A stretch of 64,000 bases of DNA from Aphelocoma coerulescens (GCF_041296385.1 NC_091023.1:24429924-24493923); one strand, 5' to 3'. Numbered from the stretch's first letter, positions 36,394 to 46,500 are shown. Notes: generated by a model not told the origin, from the letters alone. Program-made: numbers and translations.

Positions 36394-37084
36394 CACCTCT
36401 TTCCTAAGGTAACAGAAAACACGCAGACGTTGAGAGGGAGGAGACGCACACAAAACACCCAAGGTGAAAGCTGTCCTCTCCAGCTACATCTGCCATCTCA
36501 CCAGATGGACACAGCACCATGTTAGACTGATGCAGATATCTCCAAGAACTCAGGAAATCCAAGGATATCCAGGCTTTTCCCCTGAGGGATTCCCTCTCCC
36601 AACCCGCCTTTTAGGCATTATTTTCATGCGATTGCAAAAACCTGACCAAAAAACCTCCACAAAACCAACCACACAAATAAGTAAATAAATAAACAAACAA
36701 ACAAACAAACAAACACCAGGAAGAAGGTAAAATATCAATTTATGTGAGTTTCTAGGGAAAGGAGAAGCCTCAGCCCAAGTCCAGCCAGCTGAGGAGCATC
36801 TACCTCTTCACATCCTCATGCATTATGTAGTTTAAATTATTAAGCAGAACACTAATGATAACTTTATCCTCCCGCTGATCACCTCTCTTGGGCAGCTCGA
36901 TATTAAGACGAGCTTGTTCTTCCCAGCTCGTTTAGTAAGCAGGAGCTCATTTAAATCAGCATATCCTTCAGGAACAATCCACGTGAATAATGATCCCTAG
37001 CTCGTTTTCCTACAGCAGGAGTGATTTATTGGGTGGTTTAGGGTTTCTAAAAGCAGCACAGTGTTAAGTCCCCTGCCTGGGAAC
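36394..37084. other. Unannotated sequence upstream of the CpG island
   Basis: Contains an (AAAT)/(AAAC)n microsatellite at 36674-36716. At 36825-37030 it is AT-rich with homeobox-like TAAT cores and a motif AGCTCGTTT present at 36926 and 37001. Regulatory role is inference only. Confidence 0.3.
36674..36716. repeat. (AAAT)n/(AAAC)n microsatellite
   Basis: About three AAAT units followed by five to six AAAC units. Confidence 0.9.
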
Positions 37085-37385
37085 AGCGTGGCAGTGCCAG
37101 CCTCTCCTGTTCACGGGGTTTCGGCGGCTCTTTGTGCGCCACGTCCCCGACACGCGTGGGAAGGAGCCAGACAGCCAGAGAACGCCTCGGAACATCTTCC
37201 TACTCAGGCCTCCTCTGAGACGCTTTCCCTTCGTTTGTCCTTCTCAGATGAGCAAATGTTGTTCTTTTTATTCGCCGCTCCGCAGGCGAGACCCCCGAGG
37301 AGGCAGGGGCTGGAACGGGAGCGTGCAGCGGGCGCACGTGGGATCGGCGCTGCTCCCACTTCTCCCGCCTTCAGCATTTGTTTAT
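37085..37385. promoter_or_regulatory. CpG-island-like block, possible promoter
   Basis: By hand I count about 26 CpGs in 300 bp, in sequence that is roughly 60% G+C, whereas neighbouring kilobases are AT-rich and CpG-poor. That would give an observed/expected CpG ratio near 1, enough for standard island criteria. It contains GC-box-like text (CTCCGCAGGCGAG, GGGCGCACGTGGG) and an E-box CACGTG. Frames of 135 aa (37061-37468) and 115 aa (37134-37481) span it but have no recognisable domain; high GC alone lengthens chance frames. Direction of any transcript is unknown. It could be a promoter of an unseen neighbouring gene or a long non-coding RNA. Confidence 0.5.
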
Positions 37386-37796
37386 CGCCTTCTTGCCCTG
37401 ATCCTGTTGGGGGTCAGAGCTGGACACCGTCAGATTCCTCAGCAATCCCCAAAACACGTGGGGACTGACCCTCATCGGTGACCCCCAGCTCAGCCCACCG
37501 GGATTCCTGGGCACAGCTCCCACCGTGGCTTCCCTTGGAATGTGCATTTTGTCCTCCTGACCCTCAGATCTCAGCACTCCATGGCTCCCTCAAGGAGGAA
37601 GAAATGGCCCTCATTAACAGCTCCCACCCCCGCTGTGGGCTCTGGACCAGCCCCTGCCTGTTCCTCTCCTCTCCAGCCCATCCTGCTCTTTGCCAGCCGT
37701 TTTTCCTAACAAGGTTTTGTTTTAAATCCATCAGGAGCCACGGTTAACAATGCCTTTTCTATTGTCCCTTCTTTCTCCTGTAAGAAGTCCCTCTAC
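37386..37796. other. Unannotated non-coding sequence
   Basis: Moderately GC-rich flank of the CpG block. No repeat or exon recognised. Confidence 0.35.
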
Positions 37797-38012
37797 CAGA
37801 GAGCTGGAGAGGGATCTTCAACACGGGAATGCAGTTCCAGGACAAGGGGAATGACCCCACAGTGACAGAGAGGAGCTTTAGATGGGATATTGGGAAGAAA
37901 TTCCTCCCTGGGAGGGTGGGCAGGCCCTGGCACAGGGTGCCCAGAGCAGCTGTGGCTGCCCCTGGATCCCTGGCAGTGCCCAAGGCCAGGCTGGATGGGG
38001 TTTGTAGCAACC
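37797..38012 (+). mobile_element. CR1 LINE, 3' fragment
   Basis: Contains GAGCTGGAGAGGGATCTTCA, GACAAGGGGAATGACCCC, TTTAGATGGGATATTGGGAA, GGCCCTGGCACAGGGTGCCC and CAAGGCCAGGCTGGATGGGG. The copy ends before the terminal octamers, so it is truncated at both ends. Confidence 0.92.
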
Positions 38013-38774
38013 AAAAGTGCAATATTCCCCCAAATCCCTTCAAGATCTATTTTACATCACAGCTCCTCTAGCAAAATACCATGCATTTCCGTAGAAATTC
38101 CAGTTTTCCCAATTTTCTTGCTCATGAAAAATTAACAAATACATCCATGATGTTTTCCTCACTCCCATTTGTAGCTTGCTACAGGCTCCAGCTTGTGTAA
38201 ATCATGTCACGGGCCCATTTTATACCATCATCCATAAAATGTGCCAGCAGAAGAGATCCCGTGGGCACAAACAGTTGTTGCACTGAGAGATTCCATACAG
38301 CCAGACCCTTGGGATGTGCAATCTGCCCGGAGCACTTTGCATTAGCGCTGTGACTTTTTCCAAACATAATGACCTTGGTCATTAATTAAATGACTACTGC
38401 TCAGATTTTCATCTTGGCTGTTCCAGAAGCAGTTTTGAAGTGGTTTTTCTGTCTTTTCAGACTCCTGCTGTGGCTCTGGAAGAGGTTTCTAATCCCTGTG
38501 AGCAGCCCCAGTTAAGGACAGCAGATCTTGTGGACAGGTGAAGTGACACCAGCCCCTGCCTGAACATCACAGACACCCTGAGAGAAAGCTCTGGACATTG
38601 GACTCAGTCTGAGACGTGCTTTAAAAGGGAAGGAGGAATGATCTGCCTGACCTTTTGTGCTTGCTTTTGCTTCTTCTCTGAACTCTGTGCCCCAGCAGCA
38701 CTGGGCTGCTGTCACCACCTCCCCTCCCCAGCTGAACAGCCAAGCATCTCCTGCCAGAGCTCTCCAGGATGTTT
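38013..38774. other. Unannotated non-coding sequence
   Basis: No gene or repeat recognised. Confidence 0.4.
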
Positions 38775-39643
38775 CAGTCCACCCTAGCTGGGCTGGCCAA
38801 GGTTTAGTCCCTGTTTTAGCCCACCCTAGCTGGGCTGGCCAAGGTTTAGTCCCTGTTTTAGCCCACCCTAGCTGGGCTGGCCAAGGTTTAGTCCCTGTTT
38901 TAGCCCACCCTAGCTGGGCTGGCCAAGGTTTAGTCCCTGTTTTAGCCCACCCTAGCTGGGCTGGCCAACGTTTAGTCCCTGTTTTAGCCCACCTTAGCTG
39001 GGCTGGCCAAGGTTTAGTCCCTGTTCTAGCCCACCCTAGCTGGGCTGGCCAAGGTTTAGTCCCTGTTTTAGCCCACCCTAGCTGGGCTGGCCAAGGTTTA
39101 GTCCCTGTTTTAGCCCCCCCTAGCTGGGCTGGCCAAGGTTTAGTCCCTGTTTTAGCCCACCCTAGCTGGGCTGGCCAAGGTTTAGTCCCTGTTTTAGCCC
39201 ACCCTAGCTGGGCTGGCCAAGGTTTAGTCCCTGTTTTAGCCCACCCTAGCTGGGCTGGCCAAGGTTTAGTCCCTGTTTTAGCCCACCCTAGCTGGGCTGG
39301 CCAACGTTTAGTCCCTGTTTTAGCCCACCCTAGCTGGGCTGGCCAAGGTTTAGTCCCTGTTTTAGCCCACCCTAGCTGGGCTGGCCAAGGTTTAGTCCCT
39401 GTTTTAGCCCACCCTAGCTGGGCTGGCCAAGGTTTAGTCCCTGTTTTAGCCCCCCCTAGCTGGGCTGGCCAAGGTTTAGTCCCTGTTTTAGCCCACCCTA
39501 GCTGGGCTGGCCAAGGTTTAGTCCCTGTTTTAGCCCACCCTAGCTGGGCTGGCCAAGGTTTAGTCCCTGTTTTAGCCCACCCTAGCTGGGCTGGCCAAGG
39601 TTTAGTCCCTGTTTTAGCCCACCCTAGCTGGGCTAGCCAAGGG
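38775..39643. repeat. 42-bp minisatellite, 21 units
   Basis: Head-to-tail units with core CACCCTAGCTGGGCTGGCC and AAGGTTTAGTCCCTGTTTTA; the landmark ACCCTAGCTG recurs exactly every 42 bp from 38781. Units are nearly identical. Because 42 is a multiple of 3, one frame stays open and encodes a 14-residue repeat (AHPSWAGQGLVPVL) in a 330-aa chance frame. Variants (AACG for AAGG in units 5 and 13; CCCCCC for CCACCC in units 9 and 17) show that units 5-12 were copied as a 336-bp block into units 13-20. The array is likely variable in length between individuals. Confidence 0.97.
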
Positions 39644-39737
39644 TTTTAAACACTTTCTGCTAATTCTCCTCATATCAACACAACCCTTCACACAGCGATC
39701 ACTGGCACAATGGGTACTGACCAATGAGAGAGGAGAG

Positions 39738-40023
39738 GCCACCTGTGTTCAGCTCTGGGACCCCAAAGACCAGAAGGGCAAGGACCTGCTGGACTGAGCC
39801 CAGAGGAGGCTGTGAAGATGATCAGAGGGCTGAAAACAGGCTGAGAATGTTTGGGTTGTTCATCCAGGGGGACCTCAGAGCCCTTTCCAGTTCGTAAAGG
39901 GGCTGCAAGAGAGCTGGAGAGGGACTTTGGGAAAGGGATGGAGTGACAGGACACAGGGAGTGGCTTCCCACTGGCAGAGGGAGGGGAGAGATGGGATACT
40001 GGGGAGGAATTGTTCCCTGTGAG
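39738..40023 (+). mobile_element. CR1 LINE, internal 3' region fragment
   Basis: Contains GTGTTCAGCTCTGGGACCCC, GGGCAAGGACCTGCTGGACT, GATGATCAGAGGGCTG, GAGAGCTGGAGAGGGACTTT, a GAGTGACAGGACACAGGGAG segment and a GAGATGGGATACTGGGGAGG segment. It starts about 95 bp after the 42-bp minisatellite and ends before the 3' UTR terminus. Confidence 0.88.
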
Positions 40024-40164
40024 TTCTTTTCTCCTGACTTTTTTTTCAGCTGCACAAGGCCAGTTCAAAGCCTTTTCCCAGCTCCAGCTGTGCCAGCTGC
40101 AGACCTCACCACTCACCCTGGGATCTTCCTCCTTCCAGTGCCCCATTCAGGATAAGGGGCTCCC
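40024..40164. other. Unannotated spacer with an acceptor-like motif
   Basis: A pyrimidine tract ending in CAG at 40047-40049 looks like a splice acceptor, but no matching donor or coding frame was recognised. Confidence 0.2.
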
Positions 40165-40460
40165 AGGGAAGACTCTTTCACACCATGGTGCCCAAATCCT
40201 AAATTGTTTTGCCTCTAGGCTGGCCTAGGACTGGTTTCAAGACACCTTCCTCTGCCTCATTCCCTTAACTTCACATAAAGTGCAGGTGATCACTGAATTT
40301 TGCTTGGGTAACATTCCAGGAATATTCTGTAAAAAGCAGGGCTGGACAGATGGAGGGAAACACAGAATATTTCCCTTTTCTCCTGCGAGCTCTGTGCAAT
40401 ATTGTGATCAAATGATTTCTGCTTCTCGTTAGATCCCGAATAATATGGAAAAAGGGTCAG
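40165..40460. repeat. 296-bp direct repeat, copy A
   Basis: Begins AGGGAAGACTCTTTCAC and ends GGAAAAAGGGTCAG. Aligns without gaps to 41370-41665 with about 25 substitutions (about 91-92% identity by hand count). Both edges are sharp: flanking bases do not match. Family not recognised; no TG/CA ends as in an LTR. Confidence 0.93.
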
Positions 40461-41092
40461 TACCTGACATTTTCCAAGTGCAGCAGCACTGACCGCTTTA
40501 TCTTCAGAGGGACTTGAGGCAGATTGCTGTGCAATTGAGTTACCTTGGTAACACCAGACAGCTTGGAGACTCACAAATAATTATGTCACCTTGCCAATCT
40601 GCCTCTGCACCTCCCAGGAATGCAGAACAAGCAATCAGTTCCAGGGATATCACTCCAATTCATTGGCCTTGCATGGCAGAAAAGCGGTGTTGCTTTGCTT
40701 GTGGAATTACCTTCATTTCAGTGGGAATTCCCACAGCTTTTAATAGGATTTTTTTTTTTTCACTAAAAAAAAAGTCTTTAAAGACCCGGTTATTTATTGC
40801 TTCTGAAAGCACTTTGCATAAATGATATGACATAGCCTCAAAACAATATTGTCCTGATTTTTTTTCGGATTGGACACACTTAATTTTCAGTTGGGAATTA
40901 CTCACTGGAGCAGCAGGGTTTGGAACAGTGGAATCTAGTGACCCTTGCATGGACAAAGAAGGGAACTGCTCTTTTCCTAGATGAAAACTGTGGATGATGA
41001 TGAAAACCAAGCTTAATATTCATTGTTCTGCAAGCAAAAGGAAGTCTGAATGAAGCCTCTTAAAGAGTTCTTTCCTAAAAAAAATTATTTTC
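40461..41092. other. Spacer between the 296-bp repeats
   Basis: No gene recognised. T and A runs at 40749-40772. The rest of the spacer holds a CR1 fragment. Confidence 0.4.
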
Positions 41093-41187
41093 TCTGGGCA
41101 ACCTCTGCCAGGGCCTCACCACCCTCACAGGGAACAATTTCCTCCCTATATCCAATCTAAATTTACTCATTTGTCCTAGTCCTGCTT
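41093..41187 (-). mobile_element. CR1 LINE, short fragment
   Basis: On + shows the reverse complement of a CR1 3' region: CTGGGCAACCTCTGCCAGGG, CCTCACCACCCTCACAGGGA and ATATCCAATCTAAATTTACT. Lies between the two 296-bp direct repeats. Confidence 0.85.
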
Positions 41188-41369
41188 CTGGGATCACCCT
41201 TTTTTAAAGGGGATTTTTTCTCTCTCTTTGTGACTGGGTTCTCTCGTATGTGGTAAATCTCTTGTCTGGACAGCACAGTTGGGAAAAAAGATCAGGAAGA
41301 TTTTTCTGAAGTCAGTTTCTTTAATTGACACTTAACAATAACAAGTACTAAATGACACTCCCAACTTTT
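41188..41369. other. Spacer between the 296-bp repeats
   Basis: Nothing recognised. Confidence 0.35.
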
Positions 41370-41665
41370 AGGGAAGACTCTTTCACTCCATGGTGCCCAG
41401 ATCCTAAATTGTTTTGCCTCTAGGCTGGCCTAGGACTGGCTTCAATTCACCTTCTTCTGCCTCATTCCCTTAACTTCACATAAAGTTCAAGTGAACACTG
41501 AATTTTGCTTGGGTAACATTTCGGGAATACTCTGTAAAAAGCAGGGCTGGACAGATGGAGGGAGATACAGGATATATCTCTTTTTTCCTGCAAGCTCTGT
41601 GCAATATTGTGATCAAATAATTTCTGCTTCTCATTAGGTCCCAAGTAATATGGAAAAAAGGTCAG
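41370..41665. repeat. 296-bp direct repeat, copy B
   Basis: Second copy of 40165-40460, same orientation, offset 1205 bp, equal length. Minus frames in both copies share the peptide core FDHNIAQS.QEKR, but this follows from the duplication and is not evidence of coding. Confidence 0.93.
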
Positions 41666-41693
41666 CATCCACACCTGAACCAGCCCTGTCCTG

Positions 41694-41885
41694 CAGAATC
41701 ATGGATCATTAAAGGTGGGAAAGCCTTCCAAGATCACTGGATCCACCACCAAATCATGTCCCCAAGCACCACATCCACACATTTTTTCCAGGGATGGTGA
41801 TTCCATCCCACCCTGGACATCCAGTTCCAATGTTTTACACCCCTTCCAGTGCAGAAATCTTTCTTAAAATCCAGTCTACAAACAG
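41694..41885 (-). mobile_element. CR1 LINE, 3' fragment
   Basis: On + starts CAGAATCATGGATCATTAAA and continues with CCTTCCAAGATCACTGGATC, CCAGGGATGGTGATTCCATC, GTTCCAATGTTTTACACC and CTTAAAATCCAGTCTACA, the reverse complement of the diverged CR1 3' UTR. Confidence 0.82.
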
Positions 41886-43322
41886 TGACTAATTCCTCAC
41901 AACTTTTCAGTGCCCAGGCTTAACCTAGAGCAGGGTTCAGCTCCTCAGTGAGAAAAGCCAGATCCTCAGGCAGCACCTTGGGAAGCTTTAAAGGATTTTC
42001 CAGGAATTGTGGATTTGGGCTCAGTGTCAGGAGAACTGCACAGCATCCCTTGGTGCCCTGGGTTAAATGAGTACATAAAGAGGTTTTACCACTCTGGATG
42101 TTAAACCCCCCATGGAAACCTGGCTACAAGTGCTGAAGTGGGAGTAAGGCTGAAGGTTTGTGTTTCTCTCCTTAAAAACATTGGAAGCAGCTGGATTTTC
42201 ACCTGGGAGCCCAGTTGGAATCGCAGCGAGGACGATGCAGTTACCACCTGAGTGCTAGCTGCAGGAGTCAGACAGTTGTGCACAAACGTGGGTATTTATT
42301 ATCCATAATAGATGGTTCTGGATCCCCAATTCATGCCAAGCAGCTGTTTGTTTTCCAGGAGACAGCTGTTACTGGGATTCAATTCCTGATTTTTTTCAAA
42401 TGTCACAGGAAGCAACATGGCACGTTAGCTCACAGTTGCATCAACTGCTCCCTAGAATTAATAACATTTTGGAAAACCACACACAGATTTGCATTATTAA
42501 TGAAGATTACTCATTACCATCTCGATGTTTTTCACTGTGACCTGACAAAAACTACATTAAAAAATGCCCTTGAGCCCGCACGGAGCTATTTTTTACTCTT
42601 AATTTGCATGGTTTTGGAAGCTCTACAGTAAGTCTCAATTATAAGTTAGATTCTGCCTCATTCAAAAGTATCTTTAATTCCAAACAGGTACTACTTGCTT
42701 GGTTTTACAGCAATAAAAGTTTAACTGGGATAAGAACTCCATTTTACAAGGTCCAGAGACAAAGAGAGAGAGACAAACAAATCAAATTAAAATGCCAGCC
42801 TAGAGCGAGGGCAGGTAACACTCTTGTTCCTACATTGCAAATAAAAATAACTACATATAGTTATATAAACTATATATATAAAATCTTTTTTTTCAAAATA
42901 CAAGTCTTTTCTTTCTCATTGAACAAAGTGATTAATGCCTTTGAAAGCACCATGGCACAACTTTGCCAAACCAAAGTCTGAGCTTTTTAGAAAAGATGTG
43001 AAAATTTGGGCTCTAAATCATCCTAGCTTTGCCCAGGTCAGAGGAGATCACTGAAAGATCGAGTCCCTTTTTCAGTGTGTCAGGAATGAGCTTTCCTTCT
43101 CTGCCTGGTCCTCATTTTGTTTGTACAACAACAGCTGAGTTTTCAAATTTGAACTCTGAGATATATTGGAGCAGCATTTTTAAACTTCAGATGGCTTTGC
43201 AACAGTTTAATAAACCCCCAAGAGAACAGACAATTTTCTTGCCATTTTGCCAACCCTACCTTCTTAAAAAAACATCTTTGTTCTAATAAAAGATAATGAA
43301 ATTAGACCATATAAATAGCAAA
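41886..43322. other. Unannotated non-coding sequence
   Basis: Contains an 8-bp inverted repeat ATATAGTT...AACTATAT near 42855-42876 inside an AT-rich patch. The 138-aa (42215-42631 +) and 125-aa (42604-42981 +) frames have no recognisable domain. Confidence 0.4.
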
Positions 43323-43632
43323 GGGCAGGGACACCTTCCACTGTCCCAGGCTGCTCCAAGCCCCTTCCAGCCTGGCCTTGGGCACTGCCAGGGATCCAGG
43401 GGCAGCCACATCTGCTCTGAGCACCCTGTGCCAGGGCCTGCCCACCCTCCCAGGGAGGAATTCCTTCCCAAACTCATCTAAACCTGTTTTCTCTCATTTT
43501 GAAGTCATCTCTCCTTATTTTATCACCACAGTCCCTCTGCAGCTTCCCTGGAGGCCCCTTCCAATGCTGCTCTGAGGTTTCCACAAAATCTCCTCTTCTC
43601 CAGGCTGAACAGCTCCAATTCCCTGAGCCTGG
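43323..43632 (-). mobile_element. CR1 LINE, 3' fragment
   Basis: On + runs through GGGCAGGGACACCTTCCACT, CAGGCTGCTCCAAGCCCCTT, CCTTGGGCACTGCCAGGG, CACCCTGTGCCAGGGCCTGC and CTCTTCTCCAGGCTGAACAG. About 310 bp, minus orientation. Confidence 0.92.
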
Positions 43633-44770
43633 AAGGATCACCAGCCATGGATCATCCCATGGAACCTTGTCACACTTGGGAGAATTGGGAAGGAATCCAG
43701 CCTCCTCTGGGAATGGGAGTCTGAAATCAGCCATGGGAGGAAAGGCTGCCTGACCAAGGGCATCAGCTGGGCTGGATTCAAGGAAAGGTGGAGCAAGGGC
43801 AAAGAATCACTTGGAAATAAGTCCTGGTGTAAAATATACAATAGAAGTTCTTAAAATGACTTTAAGACACTTTAAATATCCTGTTGCCTCATACATTATA
43901 ATAAGATAATTGATTGAGCCTGTTCCAATGACCTATGAACTTCAAGCATTTTTACTTCTGGCTGCAGCTCTTTCCTTCAACATAAAGAATGACAGATCCG
44001 TGACTTCTATTTTTAGCCGGAATTTTAACTTAGAAATAGCAAAAATAACAAGCAGTGTGAATACCAGCAGTGAAAAGAGGTTTCCTGCTTCCTTCCTACT
44101 CACACTTCATGGGTTAATACTTCATGAGCATCAGCACTGAAGGGGAAATCAGCAGCACCAGGAGGATGGAAATATTAATGTCTCCATTTGGGAGCATTTT
44201 CAGCATGATTTCTTTTAAGTAATGTTGCTCTAAAGGGTCACTTAAATGCATGTATTTACATATATAATAGAGATAATATTTTGGCATGGATTTCCATGGC
44301 ATTAATGGACAGTATTTTTGCTGCCCTATAGAGTTGTGGTTCAAGCAGAGTGTGAAGTTAAATGTTGGCAAAAAGCTGTGGCAGCAGCTTTAGCGTGTGC
44401 TGCAGTCAGGTGTTCCTACAGGCCAACCTTTGAGCCTTGGGCAGGCAGGAATATAGATCTGATCCTGGCTGTGCACTTACTAATGGGATAAGCTGGAACT
44501 TAATTATCTGCTTGTACTTTCAATTATCTGACCGAGCACGTGAGCGTGGGATTTTATGCACCCAGGAGCTCAGGGAGCTCTGGGAATGATGCAGCTGCAA
44601 AGCAGCAGGTGAAAGCACACATTGGTCTGGCCAATTTCTCCTTTTAGTTCCCAAAAACCTAACCATTTCAGAAGAAAAGAAACCACCAACATATAATACT
44701 TCTTCCAATTTTTGTGGCTCGTACTTTACAGGATGATTTTGGGATCGAGGCACCAAATGAGTGCAGTTCA
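43633..44770. other. Unannotated non-coding sequence
   Basis: No gene or repeat family recognised. Confidence 0.4.
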
Positions 44771-44871
44771 GCTCTTGGTTCTGCTCCAGACTGCTTGTGG
44801 CACATCAGGGAAGTCATTTAACCTCATGGTACCTCAGGTCCCATCTGTGTTGTGGGAGAAACACAACCTGC
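44771..44871 (+). mobile_element. MIR-like ancient SINE relic
   Basis: The order TTCTGCTCCAGACTGCTTGT, GGGAAGTCATTTAACCTCAT, ACCTCAGGTCCCATCTGTGT and GTGGGAGAA follows the MIR/CORE-SINE pattern (a CTCTGCC-type segment, AAGTCACTTAACCTC, GCCTCAGTTTCCTCATCTGT, AATGGG). Such relics are old and rare in birds. Assignment is from memory of the consensus. Confidence 0.5.
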
Positions 44872-45603
44872 CTGAGAGAGACCGTGAGGAGAGAAGAGAA
44901 CCTGAGGAGAGTGTCAGACACAACAGCAATCTGGCCTGGAGAAGGACACATGCTGAAAACAGGTTTGCATTCCTCTCTGTAATTCACAGGTGGTTACTTC
45001 ATCACCTTGAGCTCTGAAGGATAATTCACATCAGCACGAGGAAGAATTAAAGATCAGTATCTTAATTCTGAGGCATTTTATACATGGCTCGCTTTGAGAT
45101 GCTGTTGGTCTAAAAAGGCAAAGCAACGGGGAAGAAGATCCTTTGCTTTTAACTAATTCAATACAAATTCTTAATTCCTAGCACTCCAAAAGGCCATTTT
45201 CCTCTTAAATCCATGGCTTTTAGCTTTAAAACCTGGTAAAACATGCAAAGTAAATAGGTAATAGCATGTCTGGGCTGTACTCACTGCTGGCATCACTCAG
45301 GAGAGCATAGGCTTTTCTGAGGGAGTTTTTAGCTTGCACACCACGTTGGAAATCCTCCATGCCTGGATTTTGGAGTGGTTCATCTTCCCTGATAACCCAG
45401 CAGTGCCTTGGCCTGTTCATCAATGGATTCAACTCAATAAAGCAGAGGCAAGAGGGCATTAATTAGAGGCAAAGGTGTGCCGGGTGAACCCGCACTGCAG
45501 TGAAATAGGGAAAACTAAAGGGAATGTACAGACCTGGTTACTGCCTCGAGGCCACAGGGTGGCTGCTGTCCATGGCCAGCCCAGGGATCCAGCTGCCCCA
45601 ATG
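44872..45603. other. Unannotated non-coding sequence
   Basis: No gene or repeat recognised. Confidence 0.4.
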
Positions 45604-46075
45604 CTGAAATCATTAAGGCTGGAAAACATCTCCAAGGTCATCAAGTCCAAGCATGAACTCATCACAGCCGTGTTCGCCACAGAACCACGTCCCCAGGTGC
45701 CACATCCAGCCTTTGGAGCCCTTCCAGGGATGGTGACTCCACCACTGCCCTGGGCAGTTGTGCCAGTGCCTGATCACCTTTCTGAGAGAAGAAATTTTCC
45801 CCAATGTCCACCCTGAGCCTCCCCTGGCCCAGCCTGAGGCCGTTCCCTCTCCTCCTGTCCCTGTTCCCTGGCAGCAGAGCCCGACCCCCCCGGCTGCCCC
45901 CTCCTGTCAGGGACTTGTGCAGAGCCACAAGGTCCCCCCTGAGCCTCCTTTGCTCCAGCCTGAGCCCCTTTCCCAGCTCCCTCAGCCCCTCCTGGGGCTC
46001 CAGAGCCTTCCTCAGCCCTGTTCCCTTCCCTGGATGTGCTCCAGCCCCTCATGGGGAAGCCCAAAAACCAGTGCC
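45604..46075 (-). mobile_element. CR1 LINE, long young-looking fragment
   Basis: On + starts with CTGAAATCATTAAGGCTGGA and continues through CAAGGTCATCAAGTCCAAGC, CTTCCAGGGATGGTGACTCC, CTGGGCAGTTGTGCCAGTGC, CCTCCCCTGGCCCAGCCTGA, GCAGAGCCCGACCCCCCCGG and GGATGTGCTCCAGCCCCTCA. The part at 45812-46003 is almost identical, in inverse orientation, to 34189-34380. Confidence 0.92.
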
Positions 46076-46087
46076 CATCTTTTGGCC

Positions 46088-46500
46088 ATTAACCGGTGAA
46101 ACTGATGCCTTTTCCTGGTCTTAAAATCAAGAGTCACACACGGTTAGAAGGGGAAAAGGGATTTTACCTTGGTGTTTATTTTAAGGATCCTTAGGTGCAC
46201 ACATCCAGGTCATATGCATCGAGATGCACCCTGCCGAGTCTATCTATGTGTCTCTCTCTCTCTCTGTCCCCCTCCCCAACATTGGGTATAACATTATAAG
46301 TGTTGCTAATTAGCAGATCTATCAAAGATTCCCCAATGAGAGGCTCGAGTGAGCCCCCCTCCCCAAGGACCCTTCCCCTGGATGGTTCTATCCTGGTTTA
46401 CAGAATGTGTTCTGGAGAGGACCTTGGGCTCTGGGGCACACTGATCCCCAGCTACGAAGCCTCTAAAATGTTGAGTCTCTCAGCTTGACAAACAAGTCCA
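46088..46500 (-). mobile_element. Probable solo LTR of an endogenous retrovirus
   Basis: Read on the minus strand it shows a TATA-like TTATAATG near 46297-46288, then a (GA)n run (46266-46248), then AATAAA (46180-46175) followed by about 80-90 bp of U5-like sequence. That order is typical of an LTR. No internal gag/pol/env sequence adjoins it, so it would be a solo LTR. Exact TG/CA ends and a target-site duplication were not found, so boundaries are approximate. It follows directly after the CR1 fragment. Confidence 0.38.

Noticed and set aside
37061..37481. 135-aa and 115-aa frames in the CpG block as a coding exon
   Set aside because: Two overlapping frames in high-GC DNA with no recognisable domain; high GC lowers stop frequency. 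The region was kept as a CpG island only.
38775..39643. CRISPR-like array of regular repeats
   Set aside because: Units are contiguous with no unique spacers, and the genome is eukaryotic.
38657..39649. 330-aa open frame made of 14-residue repeats
   Set aside because: The frame exists because the 42-bp minisatellite unit is a multiple of three and lacks a stop in that frame. Flanks are not coding-like and no protein family is recognised.
40165..41665. The 296-bp repeats as the two LTRs of a short retroelement
   Set aside because: No TG...CA termini, no primer-binding site or polypurine tract at the inner edges, and the spacer holds a CR1 fragment with no retroviral sequence.
44712..45017. 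101-aa open frame
   Set aside because: Overlaps the MIR-like relic; no domain recognised and no splice context that holds together.
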